In this document: piece after piece, positions 21,548-33,616 of the stretch
Position numbering within the stretch: position 1 is the stretch's first letter
Layout: the number at the start of each line of letters is the position of its first letter
Source: Cordilura impudica
Taxonomy: Eukaryota; Arthropoda; Insecta; Diptera; Scathophagidae
DNA: 64,000 nucleotides
Assembly: GCA_963682025.1 (NCBI GenBank)
Contig: OY821521.1
Coordinates: 115,512,891-115,576,890, forward strand
Direction of reading: 5' to 3'
The notes under the pieces: model-generated
What the model was told of the DNA's origin: nothing
Database searches by the model: none
Seen by the model: the letters and a program-made list of their open reading frames with translations, nothing else
Position numbers and translations under genes: made by a program

Positions 21548-23741
21548 AAAGGCTCTGCATTGTCTCAGGGTTTTTTTTTAATTAATGCTGAAATCCTATA
21601 CTTTTTGCAAATCCACAAGTCGGAACGCAACTATAACTATCTTAATAAGTGCGGTCTATAAAATGTGGAAAATGTCCCAATTTTGGACCTTTTTTAAAAA
21701 AATGACTAAAAATAGTTACACATAATTTTTATAAACAAAAAAAAAATACCTGAAGTTAAAGGTTCCATTATAAAAGTTTTCCTTTTTTAAAGATTTAATA
21801 GGAATATATGCACCTGAATCGTAAAGAATTTTAATTTTTCTACTTTTTGCAAAAAACAGCATTAATTTGCTGACTTTGACAGCTCACCACGGGGTAAATA
21901 TACAACATTGATGGGTCAAATTTCACATAGTGATGCAGAATTTTTTCTAGTTTCATCCTATACAAAAGTTTCCAACAAAAAATTAATTCTAAAATTTGAA
22001 TTAATCGCCATTTTGGGACCATTTGAACCCAATATGCGACACCGATAACTAGAATAAGGGTGACTATATTCTAGGGATGCTACAATTTTGATAATTCTCT
22101 TAGTTTGATTACGAATAGAAAAACACATCAGAACCCCTATGGTGCATATGATAATTATTAAAAAAGTTATTCATATTCATCAAATGCTCCACAGTTGTTC
22201 TAAAGTCCTTTTATATTCCTAACCAATCACTAAAATAAATTTTGGTCTGAGAATGCGAAACCCTTTGGAGGTTTTTCTATGGTATATATATAGCCTAGTA
22301 TTTTTATCCTGGCTTGGACTTTCTCACCACCCAGAAAAGATGTTGAACAGTGTTATTATTTACACGGTCAAATCTTTTAAAATATTATCAGAGGTCAGTG
22401 ATAATGGATACTTAAACAGCTACCCCAGATGTATTGTCATGGTATAAACTTTTCCAAATCGGAAATTTCGGAACTCAAAGATCTGCTAACATTGTTCCGA
22501 ATAGCTTTAAGGTTGTTAAATTGAATTAATGCAACTTTGAGACTCCTATGCAAGTATCCAATGTTTTAACCGCCAAGAGAAATATGAAAGACAGAGACAT
22601 TTTCATTCAAAAATACTATATGAACAACATGTTCGTTATAATTTTAGAGAAATAAGCAAAGCTATTCTATCAACACAAATACTACACCGTAACAATATAC
22701 AACACAACTACTCCGTACTTAATTTTGTTGAAATACCGCAACAACTATAGAAGAAAGTAATCTTATACAAAACAAATTTTCTAAACCATTTTGGAGGTTT
22801 TACTAAACTGACCTGCTACTCCCACCTCACGTGGAATTTCTCACCCGTCAGAATAGCTCCTGTACTATGTTGTAGATAATATTTTTTTGTTTCAAAAATA
22901 TCTACATAACTATGGGTATCAAACTTTTCGTTTTGCGAAGGACATTACTAATACAGATTCAGCTTTTTCCTTCTAAAACTAAATTTTTGATCTGCAGCCA
23001 TGCTCAAATTTCCAGATCATCAGGATGCACATATTTTAATTAGCATTCAGACGATACATAACATATATTTTAACAGAGTTACAACTTTATTTAAAACCCA
23101 TTGATAACCTTAGTACCAAATTTTATTTCCTTTTTGTAATAGTTATTAAAAATTTCTATAAGCGGATTAATGTTTTATAATTTTTCAAAATATTTTGTTA
23201 AAATAATGTATGCGAAACAAAAACTAATTGTAAGTTGTATATTTTTTCCAGATTCCAGTTTTTTACTTCCGGAAATTGAAATATGTCTTAAAATAAGTTT
23301 TTTTTGAACATACCATAATATATAATTTATTTATCTTATCGTGACTACGGAAATAATTTCTTAAAAAAGAGGTTTATGAAAAACGCTTCAATTCGTTAAT
23401 ATTTTTCGCTGGAACCGAAATGCTTGAGAATCATAATTAGATTATCAAACTGTATTGTTTTGTGACCGTAAAAGCACAATTTTTACCCACATAGTTCAAA
23501 GCACTCGAATGTTCATATATTTTCCCTCAATAACATTAAAATTAATATATTCGTCCGACGTGCTAGACTTTATCAAAGGGAAATGTCGATAAAGTTTTTT
23601 AAGAAACGGCACTTGATAAAAAAAATTACTTTCTTTGAAAAAGATACTTTTTAGGAAATACACTTATTTAAAAATAGGTACTTAAAAAAAGTAGTTTTTA
23701 AAAAAAGTACTTTCTAAAAAAAAATTATCTTTTTCTCCACA
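21548..23741. other. No recognised gene or element
   Basis: 2.2 kb of AT-rich DNA with only short open frames. The stretch 23610-23725 has repeated 'aaaaagtac/gtacttttt' blocks, which may be decayed transposon ends. Nothing else supports a call. Confidence 0.4.
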
Positions 23742-23870
23742 CCACTGTGCAGAGGGTATATATCAATTTGTCAGTCCGTTTGTAACTCATAGAAATAAAT
23801 TGAGGATGCCCTATAAACTATATACATTCTTGTCCGTCTGTCTGTGTGAAATCATTCTATTGATCGCAAT
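23742..23870 (-). repeat. R3-type terminus in opposite orientation
   Basis: 'Ctgtgcagagggtatatatc...gtccgtctgtctgtg' is the reverse complement of the kind of sequence that closes R3 copy A (about 21395-21540). It stands head-to-tail against the plus-oriented start of copy B. Confidence 0.55.
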
Positions 23871-23990
23871 AGGTCGAATAGATCGTAATTAGTCTTAAAA
23901 TGTTCGTCATAATCTGCATCAGTTTGATATTGCAAATAGCTGAGGAATGACTTACGAAAATGATACTCCGATAAAACTTCATATAAAAAA

Positions 23991-24216
23991 CAAGTACTGA
24001 TAGTTTGAGTACTGATAATAAATGTAAACAAAATATTTGAAAAAGTACACAATTTGTTAAACCTAATACCAAATTATTTCAGAAAATTCTTTGGTTTGAT
24101 CTTGATTTTTTTTATTCCAAGAGTTGGTCTATAAAGCTCTCTCAGCTCCTCCAACGAGGAAAGATTGTTTTCGTCTTTTCTGTTATTTCGGATAAAAGAA
24201 AACACGTTTCGGTGTT
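23991..24216 (+). repeat. R3 copy B, left part
   Basis: Matches copy A from about 18463 ('gataataaa', 'gtaaacaatttgttaaac', 'tttcagaaaattctttgg', 'ttttcgtcttttct'). It leads directly into the duplicated unit that starts at about 24217. Confidence 0.6.
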
Positions 24217-25466
24217 TGACACATGACATTTTTCTTTCTGAAATTGTTTGAAATTCTCTTTTAAACTTTCATCCATGTCTACACACTGAAATTTTTGTAT
24301 TGAAATTCCAATTTGTTCATGTTCACTTTATCATATTTTTATCTATGTATTTCATCATTTTATTTCATTTAAATTAAATTTATTTCAAATTATTGTCTTT
24401 CTTAACACAAACGAACATAAAAATGAAAGAAAACTTAAAATAACTTCACTTTGAAAATTACGAAGCAAGAAACAAATGAAAGAAAACTTAAAATAACTTC
24501 ACTTCGAAAATTACGAAGCAAGAAACAAAAGAGAATTTGAGAGTACATGAAAGTATGTACCCCCTGCCATTCTTCTCTCCTGTCTCACCTATAAACTCAA
24601 GACTTTCAGCAAGAAAACTTTCATGGTAAACACACACTTAATAAAATATATTTTCAGCTATTGACTCCAAACACTACTTCCTGGGAATTATTAATCGAAG
24701 TTCAATTTTATGTGTTTTACTTTGCCTATCATGAAGTCAAATTTTGAAGTCATCATGAGCACTGTTTCATATTAGGGATGCCAAACGCAAAAAACCAAAT
24801 GTCCCAAAAATTTTAAATAAAATAATTTGTTATCTTTATTTTCTGAAAAACTTCAAATTTGCGTCCACAAAAATTGTGAAAAATAATATATAAATAACAT
24901 TCTCATCAAATTGTTCTTTATATATGTAACAATTTTTATGTTCGCAATTCTTAAATATAATTTGAGGTTTTCTAAACTTCATTAAATTTAAATTAATATT
25001 TTCTTATCCTGAAATGCTATTAATGTCTACTGAATCGCATTTTTTTTTTATTTCAGTTGATTGTTTAAATGTATTGTGATTTTAAAAGAGAGTGGACGTG
25101 TTTTTTTGTGCTCTGTAACTTTTTTAAAATAATTTGTGGATTAATATATACAAAAACTATCAAAATACATTAACTACAACAAATAAACAATTCGAACTGA
25201 AGAGTTTCATTAATTCAGTGTTTTGTGCCAATAATTCAAGGTATAATTTGTAAATCAGTTAATACTAATTTACTTACAAACTTAAAAACTTAAATACAAG
25301 AACAGTACCCAGTACCTTAAATTAGTGCCTTATTTACCTATCTAAAATAAGTTAAAGCTTAATACTTGCAAACACAGAAGAAAACAACGAATACGAACAA
25401 TACACTCTATAACAATCTGTTACTACAAAAATAAATAAGAAAATAAATATAATAACTAAAGTAAAA

Positions 25467-26435
25467 ATGAGTTACAACAACACCCACGACGACAACAACA
25501 GTGGTGTTAGCATGCATGATGAATCTGTTGTTACTGAGAGCAATGTGAATTTGAGAAAATTAACAGCCGCGCCAAAAAGATATAGAGAATCATTACAAAA
25601 CTCTCTTCTTGATAATGTACTAAAAACACCGAGGCTATCAACAAATGATTCACCATTTAAGTTATTAAATCTTGTCGATAAGAGATTTGAGAATATGCTT
25701 GGCCTTATAAATGAAATGTTTGAAAAAAGTGAAGCTCGCCTGGAAAGTATGTTTGAAAAGAGATTTAATGAATTAAAGAGTGATATTATCGATATAAATC
25801 AACGAGTAACAAAAATTGAGACAGTGGCGGAGGAAATTATGGACCTAAAAAGTGAAGTACATTTTCTAAAAACACAAATACAGCGCCAAGAGAATTCTAT
25901 TATTGCTTCTGATCTGCGAATTAATGGCATACCTTATAATAGAGATGAAAATTTATTCGATATATTTCAATCCATTTGTGAATTTCTGCAAATAAATACA
26001 CCTGCTGTAAAATCAATATACCGCCTTCAAAATCACAACAATAAAGATAAAACCTTTTCTCCCGATGCCGTAATTATGGTGAAGCTTTTTTCTCCGTATG
26101 ACAAAAATTTTATTTTGAAAACTATCGCAAATTTTCGAAAAATGAATAAATCTACGCTAGTTTTAGACCATATTGGTCTTGGTTCAAATCGTCCTTTTTA
26201 TTTAAGTGAAAATTTGACTTCCAAAAACCACAAAATATTGCAGTCCGCGATACGAAAAAAGAAAATTCAACAATTACACTCGGCATTTACTAAACGTGGT
26301 TTAGTGTATATAAAAATTAGACAATATGATCAACCAGTTTGTGTCGACTCTATTGATGAACTTGAAAATATGTTTCGTAATGATAATGCTTACGCTGATG
26401 CTTTGTTTATATTATGGAAATCTACGAATATCTAA
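25467..26435 (+). CDS. LINE ORF1 protein
   Basis: An open frame of 322 residues. Residues 1-70 are polar and basic. Residues ~75-145 (from L-V-D-K-R-F to I-Q-R-Q-E) show a heptad pattern and form a long coiled coil. From about 150 a compact domain starts with the I-I-A-S-D-L-R-I-N-G-I-P-Y motif, like the RRM-type and C-terminal domains of L1-type ORF1 proteins. By family knowledge it should trimerise and coat the element RNA. There is no zinc knuckle. The frame is intact, unlike ORF2. The start is the first Met after a leader rich in stops; ORF2 begins 125 nt after its stop. Confidence 0.75.
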   Translation: MSYNNTHDDNNSGVSMHDESVVTESNVNLRKLTAAPKRYRESLQNSLLDNVLKTPRLSTNDSPFKLLNLVDKRFENMLGLINEMFEKSEARLESMFEKRFNELKSDIIDINQRVTKIETVAEEIMDLKSEVHFLKTQIQRQENSIIASDLRINGIPYNRDENLFDIFQSICEFLQINTPAVKSIYRLQNHNNKDKTFSPDAVIMVKLFSPYDKNFILKTIANFRKMNKSTLVLDHIGLGSNRPFYLSENLTSKNHKILQSAIRKKKIQQLHSAFTKRGLVYIKIRQYDQPVCVDSIDELENMFRNDNAYADALFILWKSTNI

Positions 26436-26560
26436 TGTTCATGTTATTTTAATTTGTATTTTCAGAATGTTTTTGAAAAATTTCAGTCATTTAATATGTT
26501 TTATTCTTGGCCCTTTTAAACATGCATGCGTTGTTTTTTTAAAAAATCTTTTTTGTTTTT

Positions 26561-27295
26561 ATGACAAATTGTTCAGGTAGTACAACGTATAGTTCCAAAG
26601 ATGTTACTTCTGATATGGTTCGAGTACTTTGTAAGCAGAAAACTGGTTTAAATATTTGTCACATAAATGCGCAAAGTCTAAACAATAAGATGGGCGAGTT
26701 TGCCTTTATATTTGAAAATTCAGGCGTTGATGTTGTATGTGTATCTGAGACGTGGTTTGACCTGCTTGTTCCTGATACTATTTTTGATTTGCAAGACTAT
26801 AAATTATATCGCTGTGATAGGGTAACTCATGCAGGTGGTGTTGCTATTTATATTAGAAATGGAATAACTAGTAAATTATATTGTAAATCCAAGCCAATGG
26901 AAAAGATTGAACATCTCTTTGTAGAAATTTCAGCACATGGAAACAAAATTCTTGTGGGTTGTGTATACAGACCTCATCACAATATTGATATGCAAAATTT
27001 TTTCAAAACTTTGGAGAATGCAAAAGTAAAATTTGAAGATATAGTTATATGTGGTGATTTCAACTCAAATCTTCAAGTGGAAAATTATTTAGTAAATAAT
27101 ATGGAAACAGTTGGACTTTATCCAACAAATACAACAGTTCCAACCCATTTCCCAGCTAATGCAAATACGCTATTGGATATGATATTTGTTGGCGATAAAG
27201 GAAAAGTTTTACTCTATGATCAGATTTCAGCGTCCTGTTTTTCAAAGCACGACTTAATTTTTCTTACCTTTGATTTCCAATTCAACTTATTATGA
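26561..27295 (+). CDS. LINE ORF2, APE-type endonuclease domain
   Basis: A 244-residue frame. N-I-C-H-I-N-A-Q-S-L (about residue 31) is the first Asn-containing motif, C-V-S-E-T-W-F carries the metal-binding Glu, and G-G-V-A-I-Y-I-R, V-G-C-V-Y-R-P, C-G-D-F-N-S-N (catalytic Asp/Asn) and the L-L-D-M-I-F block follow in order. A final K-H-D-L holds the catalytic His region. This set matches the CR1/Jockey endonuclease that nicks target DNA for reverse transcription. The frame ends in a TGA at ATGA (27292), where the downstream RT part continues in another frame. The domain itself looks complete. Confidence 0.8.
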   Translation: MTNCSGSTTYSSKDVTSDMVRVLCKQKTGLNICHINAQSLNNKMGEFAFIFENSGVDVVCVSETWFDLLVPDTIFDLQDYKLYRCDRVTHAGGVAIYIRNGITSKLYCKSKPMEKIEHLFVEISAHGNKILVGCVYRPHHNIDMQNFFKTLENAKVKFEDIVICGDFNSNLQVENYLVNNMETVGLYPTNTTVPTHFPANANTLLDMIFVGDKGKVLLYDQISASCFSKHDLIFLTFDFQFNLL

Positions 27296-29124
27296 ATGAT
27301 GCCACATATTATGACTTTAAACACATGGATAATATTGTCATAGCTTTTGATTTAGCAAATATTGATTGGAATTCAATTTACTATATGCTATCTGCTGAAA
27401 GTCAGCTTAACTTCTTAGAAAACAAAATTGAACAAATTTTCAATAGGTCGGTTCCGTTGAAAGCTGTAAAAACTAGTTTTAAATTAAAGCCATAGTTTAA
27501 TGGTAATATTAAATCTGAAATTGCTTACAGAGATAGGGCTTTTAGACGTTGGAAACGTTTCAAAACTGATTCACTACATGAAGAATATTGTAACGCACGC
27601 AGAGAAGTAAACCGAGCTATTAAGACTGCTAAATCAACATACTATTCGTCTGTCTTCAACTCTGCAATTGGTTCCAAAAAAACATGGAAAAATATACGTG
27701 ACATTGGTATTGGAAAACCAAGGATAATAGATACAACGGAAATAGATGTAGAATTACTTAATGAAACTTTCACAAGACTGCCAACAGTACCTTTGAATAG
27801 TAATTTTTTTAATCAACCTATCACTGAGCAGAGTCAACTATTTAGTTTTAATTGTGTAACACAAGATGATGTATCAAGGAGTTGCCTAGCTCTTAATTCA
27901 ATTGCTGTAGGATTTGATAATATTCACCCAAAGTTTTTAAAAGCTATTCTTCCTGTGTTGTTACCATATATCACATTCATATTCAACAATATCATAATTA
28001 AAAGTACTTTTCCTGCTAACTGGAAGTATGCTTAAATAATACCTACACCAAAATCCAGTAATGAGTACCGACCTATTTCTATATTACCATTTCTATCAAA
28101 AGTATTTGAGAAGCTACTACATAAGCAAATGTACGATTACATAAATAGAAATGGCTTACTTACAAGCAGACAGTCAGGTTTTCGGCCTAAGCATAGTTGC
28201 GTAACTGCGCTTATTGATGTCACGGAGGAAATACGGAGTAATATTGATGCTGGTTTCATGTCATTTCTTGTTTTATTAGATCACTCTAAGGCATTTGACA
28301 TGGTTGATCATGGAATTATTTGTATGAAACTGCAAACTTTGTTTAAATTTTCTTTGTCGTCCACTCGATTAATTGCGTCCTACTTATTGGATCGTAAACA
28401 GTCAGTCTTTGCTAATAAAAAAATATCACGACCACTGCCAATATCGAAAGGTGTTCCTCAAGGATCAATCCGTCAACGATTTACCAGAGCAACTAATGTA
28501 CAGCAATGTTCATATCTCTGCTGATGATGTTCAATTATATATATGTAATAACCAGAAGTTATACTAAACAATCAAGCAATTGAGATTGTAAGAACAACAA
28601 AGAATCTTGGTATAATTTTTAATAATAATCTTACATGGACTGATCACATAAACACAGCTGCTGGAAAAACATATGCTATGCTACGAATTCTGTGGAAAAC
28701 ACAATACTTTACACCGATTAAAATTCGGTTATTACTTGCAAAATAATATATAATGCCAACTTTGTTATACGGATGTGAAGTTTTTTCGAGCTGTGATTAT
28801 ACGAGTTACAATAAATTGGAGAAAGCTTATAACGCCATACTAAGGTATGTTTACGGCCTGAAGAAGTATGATCATATTACACCAGTTTCAAAAAAAATGT
28901 ATGGAGTTAGTTTCAGTGATTTACTAAAAATTCGTACCTTGACTTTATTTCATAAAATTATATATACCCGTGAACCTTCTTATATCTTTAATAGAATATC
29001 GTTCACTCGATCTCGCAGAACAAATGATTTAATACCAATTAGACATCGAACACAAACATCTGAATGGCAGTTTTTTATTCAATTCGTCTTTGGTACTTGC
29101 TTCCTTCAAACATTCAGTTCATAA
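27292..29124 (+). pseudogene. LINE ORF2, reverse transcriptase part, broken
   Basis: Successive frames carry the rest of ORF2: the linker (27292-27495), closed by a TAG where the family has Trp in 'K-P-W-F'; the RT fingers (27496-28035), closed by TAA; then Y-R-P-I-S-I-L, S-G-F-R-P-K-H-S-C, L-D-H-S-K-A-F-D-M-V-D-H (motif A) and G-V-P-Q-G-S (motif B) in 28036-28524. A small deletion and shift after motif B puts the catalytic A-D-D (usually F/Y-A-D-D) in another frame near 28520. The C-terminal region (28753-29124) follows after another stop. At least five lesions are visible, so no functional RT can result. Confidence 0.8.
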
Positions 29125-29403
29125 GCAACGCAATGCAATTTAAAATGGCCCTCTTTAATTTCTATAATTAATTGGTTTTCTATTTTAAATCGCTTTTAAA
29201 TAACTAATTTTTATATTAAACTTTTTTATTGTTATTTTATTTTGTTATTATATTTTTTATTATTTATAATTGTTATTATACACAATGTTAAATTTCATTA
29301 CTACTATGTACCTAGTACTAATCCTGTACTTTAATTATAAGATTTTACGTCTTGTTGTATGGGAATTGGAAATAAATAAATAAAAATAAAATAAATAAAA
29401 TAA

Positions 29404-31272
29404 AATTGTGTTTAAAGAATAAAATTTATATATTAAAAATTCAATTGATATCTTCTAAATTTCAAGTTATTATTTTCGACATTTTAATATGATTTTCTGA
29501 AATTTAATTGATATTTTCTAATTTACAATTGGAAATCTGATTTCCAGTTTTTAGAATTGATATTTTCTTAAATTTGAATGGAATTTAAAATGTGCAATTT
29601 TGTATTTATGTGAATTTTGTATTTATTTATTACTAATGCTTTAGTAATTATAAACAATTTTTAAAAATTATATGTAATCGCAATCAGTTATTTTGTAGGT
29701 AAAGCAAAATAATAATTTTGTATGTATAACCATGTAGAACTCTTTTGAAAACAAAAAACTCATTGCTTATTCTTACTCAGCTCTGTGTATACTTTTAACA
29801 TTGTTGTGTTTGATATCTAAGTGAAAATGTTGACATTCATGTTAAAATAGAAATAACTATTGCAAAGCTAATTAGAACAAAAATTGTGGCGCCATCTACT
29901 GTGGCATAGTCACACTGAGCAAAATGCAATGACCTGAAACAAAATATTGCAGAATTTTTTATAAATTATGCATATACATATATAGAATATAGAATATATG
30001 TATATGTATATATTACACATTTATAATACAGCACCAAAATACTACAAAATCAACATCAATGTATTTTATATTACTTTTTTTTAGCTAATAAATAAATAAA
30101 TATTACTTTTTTAAATAATAAACAAAAACCATACGTTTTTCCATTATTTTACAAATATTTGCAAAAGTTTGGCATATTAACTTTTGGTGTGTTTGCAAAA
30201 TATTATTTTATCGTATTATTTTAATAATATGTTTTTATATGCCCATTTCAAGAAATAAATTATAATAATACATTTAACAAGTTGAAACTTTAATTGGAAT
30301 TTTACAGTAATCCAGTAAATTTGCATTAGATTTTTGACAGGGTAACATTATTCATCATTAGTGGCAGCAAGCAATAATGATAGAACTAACTCAAGGCCTA
30401 GTTAACACGTAACAGTAACGTAACGTGTCAGCATTGGGATGTTCCGGTTCCATGACAGAAATTCTGCCATAAACCCTGCCATTAATTTGAAGTTTCATTC
30501 GATTTTGACCTTTAAGTATTTTAAAATTGCGCAACTTAAACCAAATAAAAGCCAAATTAATAATTTCATTAATATATATCGCGAATATGAGTGTTTGTGG
30601 AACTACAAAGGTGAAAACTTTAAAAAATGGGTTTAAAAAGAAAAGCGTGGGAGGAAATTGGACACAAATTTAAGTGTTTACGTGTTATAAAAATTCCAGA
30701 TATTAATTATATATATATCATTAGTTATTTTAATTTTTCGAGCCTAAGGTCAGTTTTTATTTTATTTTATGTTTCTATGTTACATCTACATATGTATGTA
30801 TATTTCGATCCTCTTCAGCATGTATAAAAAATTTTTTTAAGTAAACAATTAAAAAACGAAAAAACAAACAAAAAACATTAAAAACCACCCTCTTTATATA
30901 TTGACACCGTCATTGTACTGGAACAACTCCAGTAACATACATGTACATAGAAACATAAAAAGAAATAAAAACTGACCTTAGGCTTGAAAAATTAAAATAA
31001 CTAATGATATATTACAAAGGTCGAATAAAGTCTAAAATCTATATATTATATATATATATTTTTTATTTAATATATGTATGTATATGTAAATATTACACAC
31101 AAGAAATACAACATCAAAAGTAATTGTGTTTTTCTTTAAATAAATTAATACATGATTTTTTTGTTTTTTGGTTAATATAGATTTTTTTCATTATCAACTA
31201 GGTAGTTTAGCATTATTTACTTTAGATGTTGGTGAATTTTTACTCCCTTTATATTAACTCGTAGTGTTTGCT
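29404..31272 (+). repeat. R3 copy B, right part (unit 1), with extra ~950 bp
   Basis: Resumes similarity to R3 copy A (19835 onward) directly after the LINE tail and again at 31070-31270. Between about 30060 and 31020 it has DNA with no counterpart in copy A, including the hairpin described separately. Confidence 0.6.
30713..31013. repeat. Long near-perfect hairpin (unit 1)
   Basis: Arms 30713-30783 and 30943-31013 are reverse complements over about 70 bp with only a few mismatches (shared core 'gcctaaggtcag' against 'ctgaccttaggc'), separated by a ~160 bp loop. It is non-coding. The shape fits a foldback MITE; it could also form a stem in RNA if transcribed. Confidence 0.8.
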
Positions 31273-32522
31273 TGACACATGACATTTTTCTTTCTGAAAT
31301 TGTTTGAAATTCTCTTTTAAACTTTCATCCATGTCTACACACTGAAATTTTTGTATTGAAATTCCAATTTGTTCATGTTCACTTTATCATATTTTTATCT
31401 ATGTATTTCATCATTTTATTTCATTTAAATTAAATTTATTTCAAATTATTGTCTTTCTTAACACAAACGAACATAAAAATGAAAGAAAACTTAAAATAAC
31501 TTCACTTTGAAAATTACGAAGCAAGAAACAAATGAAAGAAAACTTAAAATAACTTCACTTCGAAAATTACGAAGCAAGAAACAAAAGAGAATTTGAGAGT
31601 ACATGAAAGTATGTACCCCCTGCCATTCTTCTCTCCTGTCTCACCTATAAACTCAAGACTTTCAGCAAGAAAACTTTCATGGTAAACACACACTTAATAA
31701 AATATATTTTCAGCTATTGACTCCAAACACTACTTCCTGGGAATTATTAATCGAAGTTCAATTTTATGTGTTTTACTTTGCCTATCATGAAGTCAAATTT
31801 TGAAGTCATCATGAGCACTGTTTCATATTAGGGATGCCAAACGCAAAAAACCAAATGTCCCAAAAATTTTAAATAAAATAATTTGTTATCTTTATTTTCT
31901 GAAAAACTTCAAATTTGCGTCCACAAAAATTGTGAAAAATAATATATAAATAACATTCTCATCAAATTGTTCTTTATATATGTAACAATTTTTATGTTCG
32001 CAATTCTTAAATATAATTTGAGGTTTTCTAAACTTCATTAAATTTAAATTAATATTTTCTTATCCTGAAATGCTATTAATGTCTACTGAATCGCATTTTT
32101 TTTTTATTTCAGTTGATTGTTTAAATGTATTGTGATTTTAAAAGAGAGTGGACGTGTTTTTTTGTGCTCTGTAACTTTTTTAAAATAATTTGTGGATTAA
32201 TATATACAAAAACTATCAAAATACATTAACTACAACAAATAAACAATTCGAACTGAAGAGTTTCATTAATTCAGTGTTTTGTGCCAATAATTCAAGGTAT
32301 AATTTGTAAATCAGTTAATACTAATTTACTTACAAACTTAAAAACTTAAATACAAGAACAGTACCCAGTACCTTAAATTAGTGCCTTATTTACCTATCTA
32401 AAATAAGTTAAAGCTTAATACTTGCAAACACAGAAGAAAACAACGAATACGAACAATACACTCTATAACAATCTGTTACTACAAAAATAAATAAGAAAAT
32501 AAATATAATAACTAAAGTAAAA

Positions 32523-33491
32523 ATGAGTTACAACAACACCCACGACGACAACAACAGTGGTGTTAGCATGCATGATGAATCTGTTGTTACTGAGAGCAAT
32601 GTGAATTTGAGAAAATTAACAGCCGCGCCAAAAAGATATAGAGAATCATTACAAAACTCTCTTCTTGATAATGTACTAAAAACACCGAGGCTATCAACAA
32701 ATGATTCACCATTTAAGTTATTAAATCTTGTCGATAAGAGATTTGAGAATATGCTTGGCCTTATAAATGAAATGTTTGAAAAAAGTGAAGCTCGCCTGGA
32801 AAGTATGTTTGAAAAGAGATTTAATGAATTAAAGAGTGATATTATCGATATAAATCAACGAGTAACAAAAATTGAGACAGTGGCGGAGGAAATTATGGAC
32901 CTAAAAAGTGAAGTACATTTTCTAAAAACACAAATACAGCGCCAAGAGAATTCTATTATTGCTTCTGATCTGCGAATTAATGGCATACCTTATAATAGAG
33001 ATGAAAATTTATTCGATATATTTCAATCCATTTGTGAATTTCTGCAAATAAATACACCTGCTGTAAAATCAATATACCGCCTTCAAAATCACAACAATAA
33101 AGATAAAACCTTTTCTCCCGATGCCGTAATTATGGTGAAGCTTTTTTCTCCGTATGACAAAAATTTTATTTTGAAAACTATCGCAAATTTTCGAAAAATG
33201 AATAAATCTACGCTAGTTTTAGACCATATTGGTCTTGGTTCAAATCGTCCTTTTTATTTAAGTGAAAATTTGACTTCCAAAAACCACAAAATATTGCAGT
33301 CCGCGATACGAAAAAAGAAAATTCAACAATTACACTCGGCATTTACTAAACGTGGTTTAGTGTATATAAAAATTAGACAATATGATCAACCAGTTTGTGT
33401 CGACTCTATTGATGAACTTGAAAATATGTTTCGTAATGATAATGCTTACGCTGATGCTTTGTTTATATTATGGAAATCTACGAATATCTAA
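32523..33491 (+). CDS. LINE ORF1 protein (unit 2)
   Basis: 322 residues, identical in translation to the frame at 25467-26435: basic N terminus, long coiled coil, then the I-N-G-I-P-Y domain. Because it arose by duplication, its intactness says nothing about selection on this copy. Confidence 0.75.
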   Translation: MSYNNTHDDNNSGVSMHDESVVTESNVNLRKLTAAPKRYRESLQNSLLDNVLKTPRLSTNDSPFKLLNLVDKRFENMLGLINEMFEKSEARLESMFEKRFNELKSDIIDINQRVTKIETVAEEIMDLKSEVHFLKTQIQRQENSIIASDLRINGIPYNRDENLFDIFQSICEFLQINTPAVKSIYRLQNHNNKDKTFSPDAVIMVKLFSPYDKNFILKTIANFRKMNKSTLVLDHIGLGSNRPFYLSENLTSKNHKILQSAIRKKKIQQLHSAFTKRGLVYIKIRQYDQPVCVDSIDELENMFRNDNAYADALFILWKSTNI

Positions 33492-33616
33492 TGTTCATGT
33501 TATTTTAATTTGTATTTTCAGAATGTTTTTGAAAAATTTCAGTCATTTAATATGTTTTATTCTTGGCCCTTTTAAACATGCATGCGTTGTTTTTTTAAAA
33601 AATCTTTTTTGTTTTT

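Larger units (their letters stand above)
25071..29403 (+). mobile_element. CR1/Jockey-type LINE, degenerate (unit 1)
   Basis: A non-LTR retrotransposon of about 4.3 kb: a ~400 bp 5' region, ORF1 (coiled-coil protein), ORF2 with an APE-type endonuclease followed by reverse transcriptase, an AT-rich 3' region and a tail of 'aataaa/aaataa' units (about 29370-29403). Flanks 'attgtttaaa' (about 25060) and 'attgtgtttaaa' (29405) may be an imperfect target duplication, and R3 copy A resembles the empty site. The 5' boundary is approximate. Several stops and shifts in ORF2 make it inactive. Confidence 0.8.
24217..31272 (+). repeat. Tandem duplication, unit 1 (7,056 bp)
   Basis: Every feature between about 24217 and 31272 recurs exactly 7,056 bp further on. 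The outer junctions are '...ggtgtttgacacatg' on the left and '...gtttgcttgtcgaaa' at the far right (38331), while the internal junction reads '...gtttgcttgacacatg'. The three share only TTG, so the duplication joined at a 3 bp microhomology inside R3 copy B. I noticed two base differences between units: 29337 A against 36393 G, and 30510 C against 37566 A. My comparison by eye may have missed others. Confidence 0.92.

Noticed and set aside
23742..23760. CCACTGTG as partner of the CACAGTGG at 12404
   Set aside because: It lies within an R3 terminus and the distance and context do not fit one element.
30439..30827. Two overlapping short frames beside the hairpin, repeated at 37495-37883
   Set aside because: Identical only because of the 7 kb duplication; the second frame spans a hairpin arm and has no protein-like features.
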